A stretch of DNA of 64,000 nt from assembly GCA_025738555.1 (NCBI GenBank), contig JAOVFP010000008.1, positions 3,162,001 to 3,226,000 of the forward strand, read 5' to 3'. Position numbers and translations under genes: made by a program. Under the pieces are notes generated by a model that had not been told where the DNA came from, did not search any database, and worked only from the letters and a program-made list of their open reading frames with translations. Of the stretch, positions 22,394 to 31,905 are shown piece after piece. Position 1 is the first letter of the stretch. Each line of letters starts with the position of its first letter. Source of the stretch: Cyathus striatus (lineage: Eukaryota > Basidiomycota > Agaricomycetes > Agaricales > Nidulariaceae).

Positions 22394-24814
22394 TCAAGCT
22401 TTGGACGACTCAGCAGACTCAATCGCCAACGATTGCTGCTTCCGACCCTCAATCCACTTCGGCATCGAGGTATGTGCGTACGTCGTCAGATTTAACTTCA
22501 ACAACCCATCTTCCTTAGACAAAAATCCATCAATCTCCTTCGTAAACTTCGCACTCTCCTCCTGGAGCTGCTTCAAGCTCACAGGCCCACTAAACGAATC
22601 CTTCTTCAACCGCTTCAGCTCCTCCGCCTTTTTAACCTGCTCGCGCTCGAATTTCGAATTCACCATGTACATGGCGGATAAACACGCATGACGGTACTGC
22701 AGGAGGTGATAGTATAGCTGCGCTGAGATTTCCTCCATTTCCGGGACGTAGAGCGATGATAAGGGACTGTTGAGGAGAACTTCGGAACGGGAAATTTCAA
22801 CTGCTTCGTCTGTGAGGTTGTTCCGCGCGAGCGCAATGTATACACTGAGAGCCTCCGTGGCCTCGGTGAATTTGAGCATAGCGATCAGCTTGTCGACGAC
22901 CTTCTTCATCCCATACCTGGCCGCAGCCGCGAGCGCGATGGATATGTCTTTAGTAGTAAGCCCAGATTCGATAGTGATAGAAGGATAACATCCTTGAAGC
23001 AATATCGAAACAGTGCGACTGTTCTCCTGGAGAGACAACGTCCTCTTCCCATCGTTGTCGAATTTCACGTTCTCCACCATCGTTGGGGCTGCAAGTCGAA
23101 CAATCAAGCGGTGGACCTTGAACTTGACCCCATCGGACGATGTAATGACTAGGTCGGAATCGTCAAAGTTGAATAGGGAGTTGTATGTAGCGAACTTCAA
23201 TTCGGAGATTGGCGCAGCACTGGGCACACTTGTAACAGTGTTCGACTCTGATGAAGGGGGAGCATTGGAAGAAGTGGTAGCTGCAGCAGCAGCTGGAACC
23301 TTGGAGGGCGTTTCCGAGTCTGTTGAGCCGGAGAAGCTGAAGGAAAGTGGGGTAGTTGTGGCATCTGAAGAGGTTGACTGCCCACTGTTAAACAAATTAG
23401 AGGGAAGTGTCGCTGCAGCAGCGAACTTCAATTCGGAGATTGGCTCAGCACTGGGCACACTTGTAGCTGTGTTAGGCTTGGACTCTGATGAAGGGGGAGC
23501 TTTGAAAGGAGCAGCGGTTGGAGCCTTGGAGAATGTTCCCGAGTCCAGTTTGGTGGTGAAGCTGAACTTGGCAAGTGGGGTAGTTGTAGCACCGGATGAG
23601 GTCGACGATTTGGTGTTAAACAAATTGGAAGGGAGCTTCGCTGCAGCAGCTGGAGCCTCGGAAGATGTTCCTGAGTCCGGTTTGGCGGTGAAGTTGAAGC
23701 CAAGTGGGGTAGTTGTCGCACTGGAAGAAGTCGACTGTTTGCCAAACAAGTTGGTGGGAAATGCCGATACTGTTTCCGAGCTTGGAGGTGACCAGCAAAA
23801 TGAGGACGTCTTCGTAGTGGGTGCGGCAGACGTGTTTGGAGATTGTACGCCAGAGCCAAATGCCGCCCCCGCCGAAAGACCTGAGCCTGAGCTCGAGACT
23901 GTCGGTAGAGGAGCACCGAAGAACGAGGAAGCTGATTTAGAAGGCGACGTCTGCGACGAGAGAGGAGGGGCTAATGTTGGTTCGGTTCCCGTGCTCGAGG
24001 TTTTTGAAGAGAGAGGGTTGGGCAAAGGTGCAGTTACAGCTGGCTTAGAGGGCGTCTGACTCTGCATTGTTGCAGCCTTATACTCGCAAAACGAGGTCTC
24101 CACGCCTGCCCGCACAAACTGGGTCAAGCGATAGAAAGCTCCCGCAGAAATATCTGCCATCTCGTCGATATAGCTGCAGCCAACGATGGTTTTCTTCAGG
24201 TCGATCAGCATTCCATCCCCAACGGTGACAATATCAACTAAGTGTGGCTGCATTCTCCTCCAAGCGTGAGCCGCCAGGGATGCTATCTCTTCTAAGGATA
24301 GATGGCATGCGACTGTGTAAACGTGAAGTGGCTTGTCTTTCGCAAGGTCACAAAGAAGTCTCTTCAAAATCTTCACTGCCACCTTTATATCGTACTTCAA
24401 AGCGGCTTCTAACACGTTCCCTAGAACCATGGGAGCCGAGATGAATGGGTCATCGACTGGATAGCAAAAACGTAGAAGCAGGTCGATGGTCTTGCTGGTT
24501 TCCGGAACGTTGAAGACAGGCTTTGACACATCGTCTGATGAAGGCTTCGGAAGTTTGGATAACTGTTCTTTGAGCTTGGCTGATGCCACTGAAAGTATGA
24601 CTCGATGAATATAGAAGTCTACGTTGTCCACGGTGCGTATGATAGTATCCGACTCTTCTGAATCGTCAAAAGGATAATGTGCCCGCGTAAGCATGCGAAG
24701 GCCCTTCGTGCTCGATGCCCTAGTTGGTGACCGTGTCAGATCCTTCAAGCTCTGGTCGTTGTTGCTCGATGTTTTGCTCTGAGTTGAGTCATTGAAAAGA
24801 GTCGTATCCGACAT
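22394..24814 (-). CDS. large protein with two BTB/POZ-like domains and an FG/Ser-Thr-rich linker
   Basis: A single uninterrupted exon of 806 codons. BTB-like domain 1 lies at about residues 45-165 (SDTIIRTVDNVDFYIHRVIL, then a LLLRFCYPVDDP segment). Domain 2 is at about 565-690 (SDLVITSSDGVKFKVHRLIV, then ILLQGCYPS). Between them about 300 residues are rich in Ser, Thr, Ala and Pro and contain three imperfect ~55-60-residue repeats with a core like LPSNLFN...STSS.ATTTPL.F.F, spaced with FG-like Phe residues. This recalls disordered FG nucleoporin linkers; that comparison is by appearance only. BTB domains are protein-interaction modules, often dimerising or bridging to CUL3. It runs convergent to BCAT2 and divergent from the gene at 25085. 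Long antisense frames over the linker are shadows. Confidence 0.85.
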   Translation of the reverse strand: MSDTTLFNDSTQSKTSSNNDQSLKDLTRSPTRASSTKGLRMLTRAHYPFDDSEESDTIIRTVDNVDFYIHRVILSVASAKLKEQLSKLPKPSSDDVSKPVFNVPETSKTIDLLLRFCYPVDDPFISAPMVLGNVLEAALKYDIKVAVKILKRLLCDLAKDKPLHVYTVACHLSLEEIASLAAHAWRRMQPHLVDIVTVGDGMLIDLKKTIVGCSYIDEMADISAGAFYRLTQFVRAGVETSFCEYKAATMQSQTPSKPAVTAPLPNPLSSKTSSTGTEPTLAPPLSSQTSPSKSASSFFGAPLPTVSSSGSGLSAGAAFGSGVQSPNTSAAPTTKTSSFCWSPPSSETVSAFPTNLFGKQSTSSSATTTPLGFNFTAKPDSGTSSEAPAAAAKLPSNLFNTKSSTSSGATTTPLAKFSFTTKLDSGTFSKAPTAAPFKAPPSSESKPNTATSVPSAEPISELKFAAAATLPSNLFNSGQSTSSDATTTPLSFSFSGSTDSETPSKVPAAAAATTSSNAPPSSESNTVTSVPSAAPISELKFATYNSLFNFDDSDLVITSSDGVKFKVHRLIVRLAAPTMVENVKFDNDGKRTLSLQENSRTVSILLQGCYPSITIESGLTTKDISIALAAAARYGMKKVVDKLIAMLKFTEATEALSVYIALARNNLTDEAVEISRSEVLLNSPLSSLYVPEMEEISAQLYYHLLQYRHACLSAMYMVNSKFEREQVKKAEELKRLKKDSFSGPVSLKQLQEESAKFTKEIDGFLSKEDGLLKLNLTTYAHTSMPKWIEGRKQQSLAIESAESSKA

Positions 24815-25084
24815 TGTGTCGAGGATGCTATAGTGGTAGTGGCGTAGGGGGATCGTGGTGGTTTACTACAGAGTTGTGGCACTAGCACTCACGAGTCTGC
24901 CATTAAAAATAGACTTGGTCGCGTGATCGCGTTTATTACCTTTCTTTGGCGTTTCGGCAGACTTCGGTAAAATGGTCGTGGGAACGCGGAGCAGAAGTCT
25001 AGTGCACGAACTCGGCTGAGATCGATGAGTGCCTCGTTCAGCTTTCCTCACTTTTGTGACATCGAGCTTTATATCATACTAAGG
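24815..25084. promoter_or_regulatory. shared divergent promoter region
   Basis: The double-BTB gene (minus) and the gene starting at 25085 (plus) are transcribed away from each other across 270 bp, so their promoters must lie here. An upstream in-frame ATG at 25025 would add 20 residues to the plus-strand protein; I prefer 25085. No clear TATA box is visible. Confidence 0.45.
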
Positions 25085-25904
25085 ATGAGTACCCGTACAG
25101 ATATCCCTCTTCATGATCCTCACGATACCGTTGTTCGGAAGGTTTTCCTGTATCCTGTAGATGGTACAGAGCCGCGCTTCGACGAAATGGAATTCAGCGT
25201 AGAAGGAGCTAAACGACCACATGGAACGTATACCACGGCTCTCGATCTTCGAAAATCATATGGAAAATCAATTCATGGTACGCGCACCAGTATTTTCCAG
25301 AGAAGTGTCGAAGGAGGAGGGGAATATGTCCTCCATTTCAATATCGACATTCGGGTTCCCATAAACCTGTCTATTGCCCGCATCCTTGGTATAGACCCAA
25401 AACGTCCAGGTCCTCGCCTAATGTTTAGAGGCGATGTAATTGTCATTAAGGAAGACTTTTGGCCTCTTCCCTATCCAAAAAACGTTGGACCCCATATGAA
25501 CTACCTTAACATGGACGCATCTTTTATTAATATGTCAAATGACTTTATTATGAAAGCCTACTACTCTGATTACTGGACAAACTTCATGGAAGAAGAAGAA
25601 ATGTATCAAAAGACGTTATCTCCTCATTTGAGTGAGTATCTATGATTTTGCATGTTTCAAGAAATTTTACGTGTATTACGCTATGACCAGATTTTGGACA
25701 AGGGGCTTTGATGCCGTTAATGTTAAGTAATCCGCAAATGGATGATGGTGAATATAAGCGAATGCTCAAAAATGATGGTAAGAACAGTATTTTATTTTGT
25801 GGTAATGGCTGACCTTTATTACAGCTCATCGACAACGTATGCTGAACCGACTAAAAAAGTATTGCAAGTATTCCGACACAGCTGCTACTAATGAATCATG
25901 TTGA
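25085..25904 (+). CDS. uncharacterised protein linked to a MYND cluster
   Basis: Three exons (25085-25631, 25691-25777, 25825-25904) join to 237 codons. The family is not recognised. The N-terminal 180 residues are globular in appearance, with a basic, Pro-containing stretch (PKRPGPRLMFRGDVIVIKED) and no zinc-finger Cys pattern. The last exon encodes AHRQRMLNRLKKYCKYS, which is clearly related to the last exon of the next gene (AHRQHMVDLAKKYCKYS). The two genes thus share a duplicated tail exon. The stop overlaps the start region of the MYND gene at 25891. A readthrough or alternative splice joining this protein to the MYND finger was considered; the obvious 51-nt intron with an ACTAAT branch site puts the finger out of frame. 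Confidence 0.6.
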
Positions 25905-26339
25905 TCTTTTGAAATTAGCGGAACGCCAGTTAGCACTTGACCAAGATATATGTGGTCACTGTAATGTTAAGGGAAACGCTTCATTAAAATTGTGTAGCAG
26001 GTGCCGCCAGATCAAATACTGTTCCAAGGAATGCCAGAAGAGCGACTGGAAACAGCACAAAAGTGATTGCAAATACTACCAAGGTGAGTGCTGTAACATG
26101 TCGGCTGATTTATGTGTTGACGTGCCTTACGTTAGAGGAAGAAAAACTAGAAGCTGAAGAGGATCTCAACCCGCAAGCAGATAATGATAAATATATGGAA
26201 AAGCTGAAAGCCTTTATGGGTAGGAAACTCATTCGACAGACTTTTCTCTTGTAGTGACATTCGACTTTTTACAGCCCATCGACAACATATGGTGGACCTG
26301 GCAAAGAAGTATTGCAAGTATTCCAATAATTCTCACTAA
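25891..26339 (+). CDS. small MYND zinc-finger protein
   Basis: Three exons (25891-26083, 26136-26219, 26275-26339) join to 113 codons. Residues ~22-60 form a MYND finger: CGHC, CSRC, YCSKECQKSDW, then HKSDC, matching C-x2-C...C-x2-C-x4-YC-x3-C...H-x3-C. MYND fingers bind proline-rich partners and are common in fungal lineage-specific families. The C-terminus is an acidic linker (EEEKLEAEEDL) followed by AHRQHMVDLAKKYCKYS. Its ATG overlaps the 3' end of the upstream gene in another frame. Initiation may instead come from a longer transcript, so the start is uncertain. Confidence 0.6.
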
Positions 26340-26371
26340 TATATGATATTCAAGACCTTTTCAATTAGCAA

Positions 26372-26545
26372 AGCCACTGAACACGCAAGCACCTGACCAA
26401 GATTTATGTGCTTGCTGCAAAAGTAAAGGGAACTCAACACTAGGGGTCTGTGCTAGGTGCTGTCAGACTAAATACTGCTCTGAAGAATGCCAGAAGATTG
26501 ACTGGAATCGGCATAAAAGTGATTGCGCAAGTCACCAAGGTGAGT
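26372..26545 (+). pseudogene. second MYND finger module, no independent start
   Basis: The segment encodes another MYND finger (CACC, CARC, KYCSEECQKIDW, HKSDC). It ends at a GTGAGT donor at the same position as in the first module. It lies behind the stop of the preceding gene and has no own ATG nearby. It is either an exon of an alternatively spliced transcript or the remnant of a tandem duplication. Confidence 0.55.
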
Positions 26546-26593
26546 AATGTATCATGTTGTCGGATTCAATTTTGTGTTTACGTTCTGCATATC

Positions 26594-26833
26594 ATGGAAG
26601 ACCCAGTGCTGGAACCTGACGAATATCACTGTACTCAGTGCCAAAGCGAAGGAAACCCAACGCTAAAAATCTGTACTGGGTGCCGAAAGGTCAGATACTG
26701 CTCCGAAGAATGTCAGAAGACCGACTGGAAAAGGCATAAAAAGGAATGCAGAAAATTCCAAGAGGCTTCTGATTTATGGATTAGGGAGCATGAATTTGAA
26801 TTACACCTTCAAAGAAATGCCTCTCTAAGCTAG
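26594..26833 (+). CDS. third MYND finger module with own start and stop
   Basis: An open frame from ATG 26594 encodes about 79 residues containing a complete MYND finger (CTQC, CTGC, RYCSEECQKTDW, HKKEC) and a short charged helix-like tail (EASDLWIREHEFELHLQ). It follows the second module by only ~50 bp, so it may be the last exon of a longer transcript. The three fingers are clearly tandem duplicates, with QK-DW-HK conserved. Confidence 0.5.
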   Translation: MEDPVLEPDEYHCTQCQSEGNPTLKICTGCRKVRYCSEECQKTDWKRHKKECRKFQEASDLWIREHEFELHLQRNASLS

Positions 26834-27456
26834 TGTTGGTAACCATTTTGATCATTCAAGTTGTGCTTCTATGTAAGCCAGACGATCTCAATCAATAAAT
26901 TTGTATGAGATTCATAATCTGAATTTTTGGTATTGAATTGCTAGTCACCCGAAGGGTTCAAACACTCAGCGCTCAAGCCTTGCGGCAAGGGCCGAGCCTG
27001 AGGTAAGTGGAGCGAGCCCACTTCTGCGTCCCACCGCCTCGCTTCAATAGGGGAGTTTAAAGTTGGTTGTTTTGTAGCGTTGCTACCTTTCGCTACGGGC
27101 CCAATCGCGACAGTCTTGCCGAAAATCATCATCGGCAATTCAAACGGAGAATTTCAAAGTACTCATTTACTAAGTTTTACTTTTTCTTACTTCTGAATCT
27201 CGCTACAAATTTGGATATTAGGTAGATATTAGTACATTCAGACAATGTATCTAATAATCATAAAATATTTGTAAGGTGAAAGGATGTGGTTAATGTCAGT
27301 AGTATCTCAATGTTATAAACTCCGAACTGATCGCCGATTTTTCTCCTTAGTAACGATACAGGAATTAGCGTAGCATATCGCATTACGCCAACTTTGAATT
27401 CCCCTAATGCTCCCTCCTGCTTACACACAACATACACTCCTACTTACTTCATCTTA
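26834..27456. other. intergenic, no gene recognised
   Basis: 26941-27140 is GC-richer and contains short inverted pieces (for example CTTGCGGCAAGGG), giving a 65-codon minus-strand frame that I do not trust. 27140-27456 is AT-rich with nothing recognisable. Confidence 0.4.
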
Positions 27457-27693
27457 CAGCTAATTGCAAATCAATATAAGTAGCACCCAGCTTGACGCGC
27501 ACACGTGGCTGAGCTTCTCGGCTTATCCATCGGACCCAGGGACATGGCACCAGTATTGGAACTGGCGCTGCAGCCGAGGCAGGGTGGGAGACGTCCCAGC
27601 AGGCTGGCTTGGTGCTCGGCAGCACTAATCGGATCAACTCAGAGCCTATGTGTGTGCATCCAGCTGGGTGCTACATCGATTTGCAATTAGCTG
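27457..27693. mobile_element. small foldback/MITE element (237 bp)
   Basis: The left end CAGCTAATTGCAAATC is repeated in inverted form at the right end (27678-27693). The inverted similarity continues for about 45 bp through GTAGCACCCAGCT. The middle is GC-rich with short overlapping frames on both strands. No target duplication was identified. Confidence 0.6.
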
Positions 27694-29243
27694 ATCGCCA
27701 ACATTCGACTTCGATTTTCGAAGAACTTAACAAATAATACTTGTATTCACATACATATAGTACATATGGATGTAATGTCATTTTGCCAAGCAGCCATTGG
27801 TGCTGGTGAGTACTGAGTCGTGACTACGTAAACTTTGGTAAGCATGTGGAATATGAACTGCATAATATAGTCACTGCATACACCTTGACACCACCTTGAT
27901 AGTATGATACTGTTCATATGACCTGTCGGAAAAATCGAAATAAGAATATATGAACAGACATGCCCATGTCAGGGCATATCAGGGCATATCAGGCCATCAG
28001 CATTCCGGGGGGGTTATATGGTCTGATATGAACAAAATATGGTTTTAATAATCTAACTATCCGCTATATCATCACCACTCAGTGTGATAATCTTGGTCAG
28101 TAGCAATACAAATGGTCAGTGTTGGTCAAGTTGATATGAATTACATGATGGTGATATCTATCCTATCTGCTTAATAAAAATAATCAGGGCTAATTAGCAT
28201 GTTCAGAGCAGATCACAACATTTCATGACAGACCAGAATGATACATCATTTAGTTATCAATGCCACAATAAATCAATGTTCAACATATACATATCCAACA
28301 CAACATTAGCTCCCATTAAGAAAATTTGTTTGTTATTTGAATACTACTATTACTTATACAAATTTACTTTAGTAGTCTATGAATTGATAATATTTACAAG
28401 TTATGAAATGGTTAACTATGCACACAGATTAAAAGTATGTACCAAGTTTCAAGTTGGGACTCAGCTAGCACAAGCAGGTTGAGACTTCTAATGTAACGAA
28501 GAATCTTGCCTCCTTATATGCTTTCACAGCAGACAAGACTGATTTATTCCAGGGGTGATTATGATAAATATCATGGACACATTTTAACAAATTTCTACTG
28601 TACAGAATTTTAAATCTTATAGATCTAATCTCTGCTATAAAATGCATGAATTATTTTAAAATTCTGACAGCCACATTTCTATTAGATTATCTTATAAAAT
28701 TTTAGATATTCTATGTATATACAAGAGAAAACTACTTTAAATTTTGTGAGGGGAAGTATTGTCAAAATAATCTTAGAATATTTTACATTTTCAGTAAATG
28801 ATTAACAAATTTCTTGCATATTATCATCAACAGAATATATATAGAATATATTCTATTTATTTAAAGTATTAAGTGTATATATAAGAGATCATTAAATGAC
28901 AACTACTTTCTACTTTGCTAGAGGAAGTATTGACAAAAATCAGTCTATTAATTTAAAATATTCTGAACATATTCTAGACATATTAAGCAACAGAATATTT
29001 TAAATTCTATAACTTGTAATCCACAGAATATTGACATAATATTATACATTTTCAAAGTATATTTTGCAAATATTTTGCAAACTACAAGTATAAACATTCT
29101 GCTGGTTAATTTTTATAAAATATATCCATAACATTTAAAATAAACAGTTATTACTCTATGTATATCCAGCTGATGAAAATATGCAAGAAATGTGTTAATT
29201 ATTGATTAAAAATGTGAAATATTCTGAGATTACTTCAACAATA

Positions 29244-29920
29244 CAGTATACAACCATCAAACGTGACACTATCGCTTCACGTGACAACTTTTCTCATTTT
29301 GCTTATCCTGATCCCAAATCTACACCAATTACACCAATTCTTTTTGAATCACAAGGAATAGCATACTATTAAAATGTTACAGGAAGTAGCTATTCAAAAT
29401 ATTTACATTCCAAAGAATTATATACAAAACAAAATGGGGAGTTTGGATAATTTAGTGAATTTCAAAAATTCTGTGGCTTGTATTGTTGTGAAGAATCTGG
29501 AATAATCACTCTTATAGTATATAGTTGTTGAGGAAAAGCACTAATCTACATTTTCTATTATTCTTATTGAGCTGTGTGTGTTATATCTTTATAGAATTAC
29601 AGATTCTGTGATATTCACTGTCTTGCAAGACATCAAAACTTTATTTATAAACTGATCCAGGACTTCGGCACTACTAATTTTGAATAGTTTTGTAATAAAT
29701 AATTGACTGTCACGCCATGTGGTACCGATCAAAATCCATTCCCATCCACCATTTTGTATATTTGACCAACTTCCCTTCATCCAATGCATTAAATATTTTA
29801 CAGTAGAGTTAATGAAGTACTACACTATCTGCCTATACATCATTTGTAAAAATTGGAGGAGGGAACAAAGAGTTATGATGACATCATGTTTTTTCTGTCA
29901 TGTTTGATGGTTGTATACTG
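29244..29920. mobile_element. TA-flanked MITE, copy A (677 bp)
   Basis: Ends are CAGTATACAACCATCAAACG and its inverse (GTTTGATGGTTGTATACTG), with TA on both sides (29242-29243, 29921-29922). A second copy of exactly the same length lies at 43226-43902. TA target and CAGTATAC ends suggest a Tc1/mariner-class MITE. No protein is encoded. It sits at the inner edge of the right arm of the foldback element. Confidence 0.85.
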
Positions 29921-30154
29921 TACTTTCCCTCACAAAATTTAAAGTAGTTTTCTCTTGTATATACACAAAATGTCTAAAAATTTATAAGGTATTCTAATAG
30001 AAATGTGGCTGTCAGAATTTTAAAGTAATTCATGCATTTTATAGCAGAGATTAGTGCTATAAGATTTAAAATTTTGTACAGTAAAAATTTGTTAAAATGT
30101 GTCCAAGATATGTATCATAATCACCCCTAGAATAAAATAGTCTTGCCTGCTGTG

Positions 30155-30238
30155 TTTTCAATGGAGTGGAGTCATGGAGTACCCTTACAAATGCCCGAGG
30201 GCATTTTTAAGAGTGCTCCATGACTCCACTTCATTGAA
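30155..30238. repeat. 84-bp near-perfect hairpin insertion
   Basis: TTTTCAATGGAGTGGAGTCA at the left is matched by an inverted copy at the right (TGACTCCACTTCATTGAAAA). In the centre AAATGCCCGAGGGCATTT is itself a perfect hairpin. The other arm of the foldback element reads straight through this position (CTGTGAAAGCATATAAGG), so the hairpin is a later insertion in one arm or a later loss from the other. Confidence 0.75.
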
Positions 30239-30800
30239 AAGCATATAAGGAGGCAAGAATCGACATCATTGAAAATACCAACCCGCTTGCGCTAGTTGAT
30301 CCCCCACTTGAAAGTAAACTTAGTAAGTACTTCTAATTCATATCAATAAATTGTAAGTATTATTGTTGCATAGATTAAAGTACATTTGTATTAGTACTAG
30401 TAGTATTCAAGTAATAAATGAAAATTTTTTAACAAGAGTTAATGTTATGTTGGATATGTATTTACAGTTGAAAATGGTTTATATTGGTGGTTGGATGGTG
30501 TATCGTTCTGATCTGTTCTGAATGTGCTAATTAGCCCTGATTATTTTTATTAAGCGGATAGGATAGATATCACCATCATGTAATTCATATCAACTTGACC
30601 ACCACTGACCATTTGTATTGCTACTGACCAAGATTATCACACTGAGTGGTGATGATATAGCGGATAGTTAGATTATTAAAACCATATTTTGTTCATATCA
30701 GACCATATAACCCCCCCGGAATGCTGATGGCCTGATATGCCCTGATATGCCCTGACATGGGCATGTCTGTTCATATATTCTTATTTCGATTTTTCCGACA

Positions 30801-31905
30801 CCTCATTTCAAGTCCTATGACAGGAACGTGGACAGCAGAGCATGGGATGACTTAAATGCCTTCTGCAAGAAGGCCAAGTTTACGTGGTGGGCACTGGGCA
30901 AGTAACTTCCAGTTGAATGGTACACATACTTACAGCGATTTTTCTCAGTGCTAGAAGATAAATAGCAGACATATTTAGATATATGACAGCTGCGCAGCGA
31001 CATTTTCAGGCTGTCCTTCATAGTGCTATGGTATCCATGATAAATACTAATAAATTAGTCAGTACTGCAACGAAATTCGCTTCAATAAGCAATCTTGAAG
31101 CTGTAGACAGAGATTTTATTTATGTTGAACGAGTAAAGTGAAGTTTTCATTACTAGTACATATATCCCTATAATCTCCTCCCCATTTTTGAAGCTATCAG
31201 GCGCAGTACTGGTGTCTGCTGTGAAAACATGAGGGTTTCATATCACTGGCTAGTAGTAACTACTGGGTCGATCATGTATCGTTCATGATATACCAACGGC
31301 ACCTATTTTTATACAGTGACATATCAATATATCTCACGCTTGCCAGGTGCCCACTATTTAACTACATTGCCACACACTCCAATGAGAATGTCCTACTCAT
31401 CACTTCCGATTCCATAGTCTATGCTGCCGCTGCGAAAGCCATGTTGTGTCAGCACTGCACAGCACAGAGAGCACTATGATCATAGGTCTATAAATAAATA
31501 CGCTAGCTTCCGAGTTGCAGATTCATCATTGCTCAGCCTTCAGCGATATGAAAATACAGTGGTTGGTGGGCTTTTCTTCTTGTCCATGTAAGTACAATAT
31601 ACTACTACATATATCAGACGTCAAATAAACTCAGAAACAAATTTGATCAAACAGTCGGTCCAAGTTTGACTTGAAAGCGTCTACCTTTTGCGCGAACAGC
31701 AAATACATATATATACTTGCTTATAATACGTGCAACATGTCTGACACCTTACACCTTTTTTCACCGCCTCTCCCGTACAATATCTTTGTATTCTTCTATC
31801 CTCCTATATTCTTTATACATTTTGACATTGATGACTCACTCGTTATTGTGTAGTTTTCGGATGCCCAAATCTCGATCCCATCCATCCGTAAATCTAACAA
31901 GTAAT
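30801..31905. other. intergenic, no gene recognised
   Basis: Short frames (for example 30815-31021 minus, 31285-31479 plus) lack family resemblance or exon borders. 31500-31905 probably holds the promoter of the CorA-like gene copy 1. In-frame ATGs upstream of 31906 exist, but alignment with copy 2 favours 31906. Confidence 0.4.

Larger units (their letters stand above)
27924..30800. mobile_element. foldback transposon-like element with ~0.85-kb inverted arms
   Basis: The left end TGTCGGAAAAATCGAAATAA (27924) and right end (30781-30800) are exact inverted copies. The outer ~270 bp of each arm are nearly identical and include nested short repeats of GGGCATATCA. Homology continues, more diverged, to about 28760 on the left and 29925 on the right. 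The middle (28770-29240) is AT-rich unique sequence plus a 677-bp MITE. No transposase gene is present. The right arm carries an 84-bp hairpin (30155-30238) absent from the left arm. I could not find a clear target duplication. Confidence 0.75.

Noticed and set aside
23013..24059. 348-codon plus-strand frame opposite the double-BTB gene
   Set aside because: It mirrors the low-complexity linker of the BTB protein on the other strand; no domain or splice structure supports it.
25871..25921. 51-nt intron joining the 25085 gene to the MYND finger
   Set aside because: Splice and branch signals look good, but the join puts the finger out of frame and hits a TGA.
26941..27138. Possible rRNA or coding fragment in a GC-rich spacer
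   Set aside because: No recognisable rRNA core sequence, and the frame has no family resemblance.
27924..30800. Target-site duplication for the foldback element
   Set aside because: Only CC is shared directly at the borders; longer matches are not adjacent to the ends.
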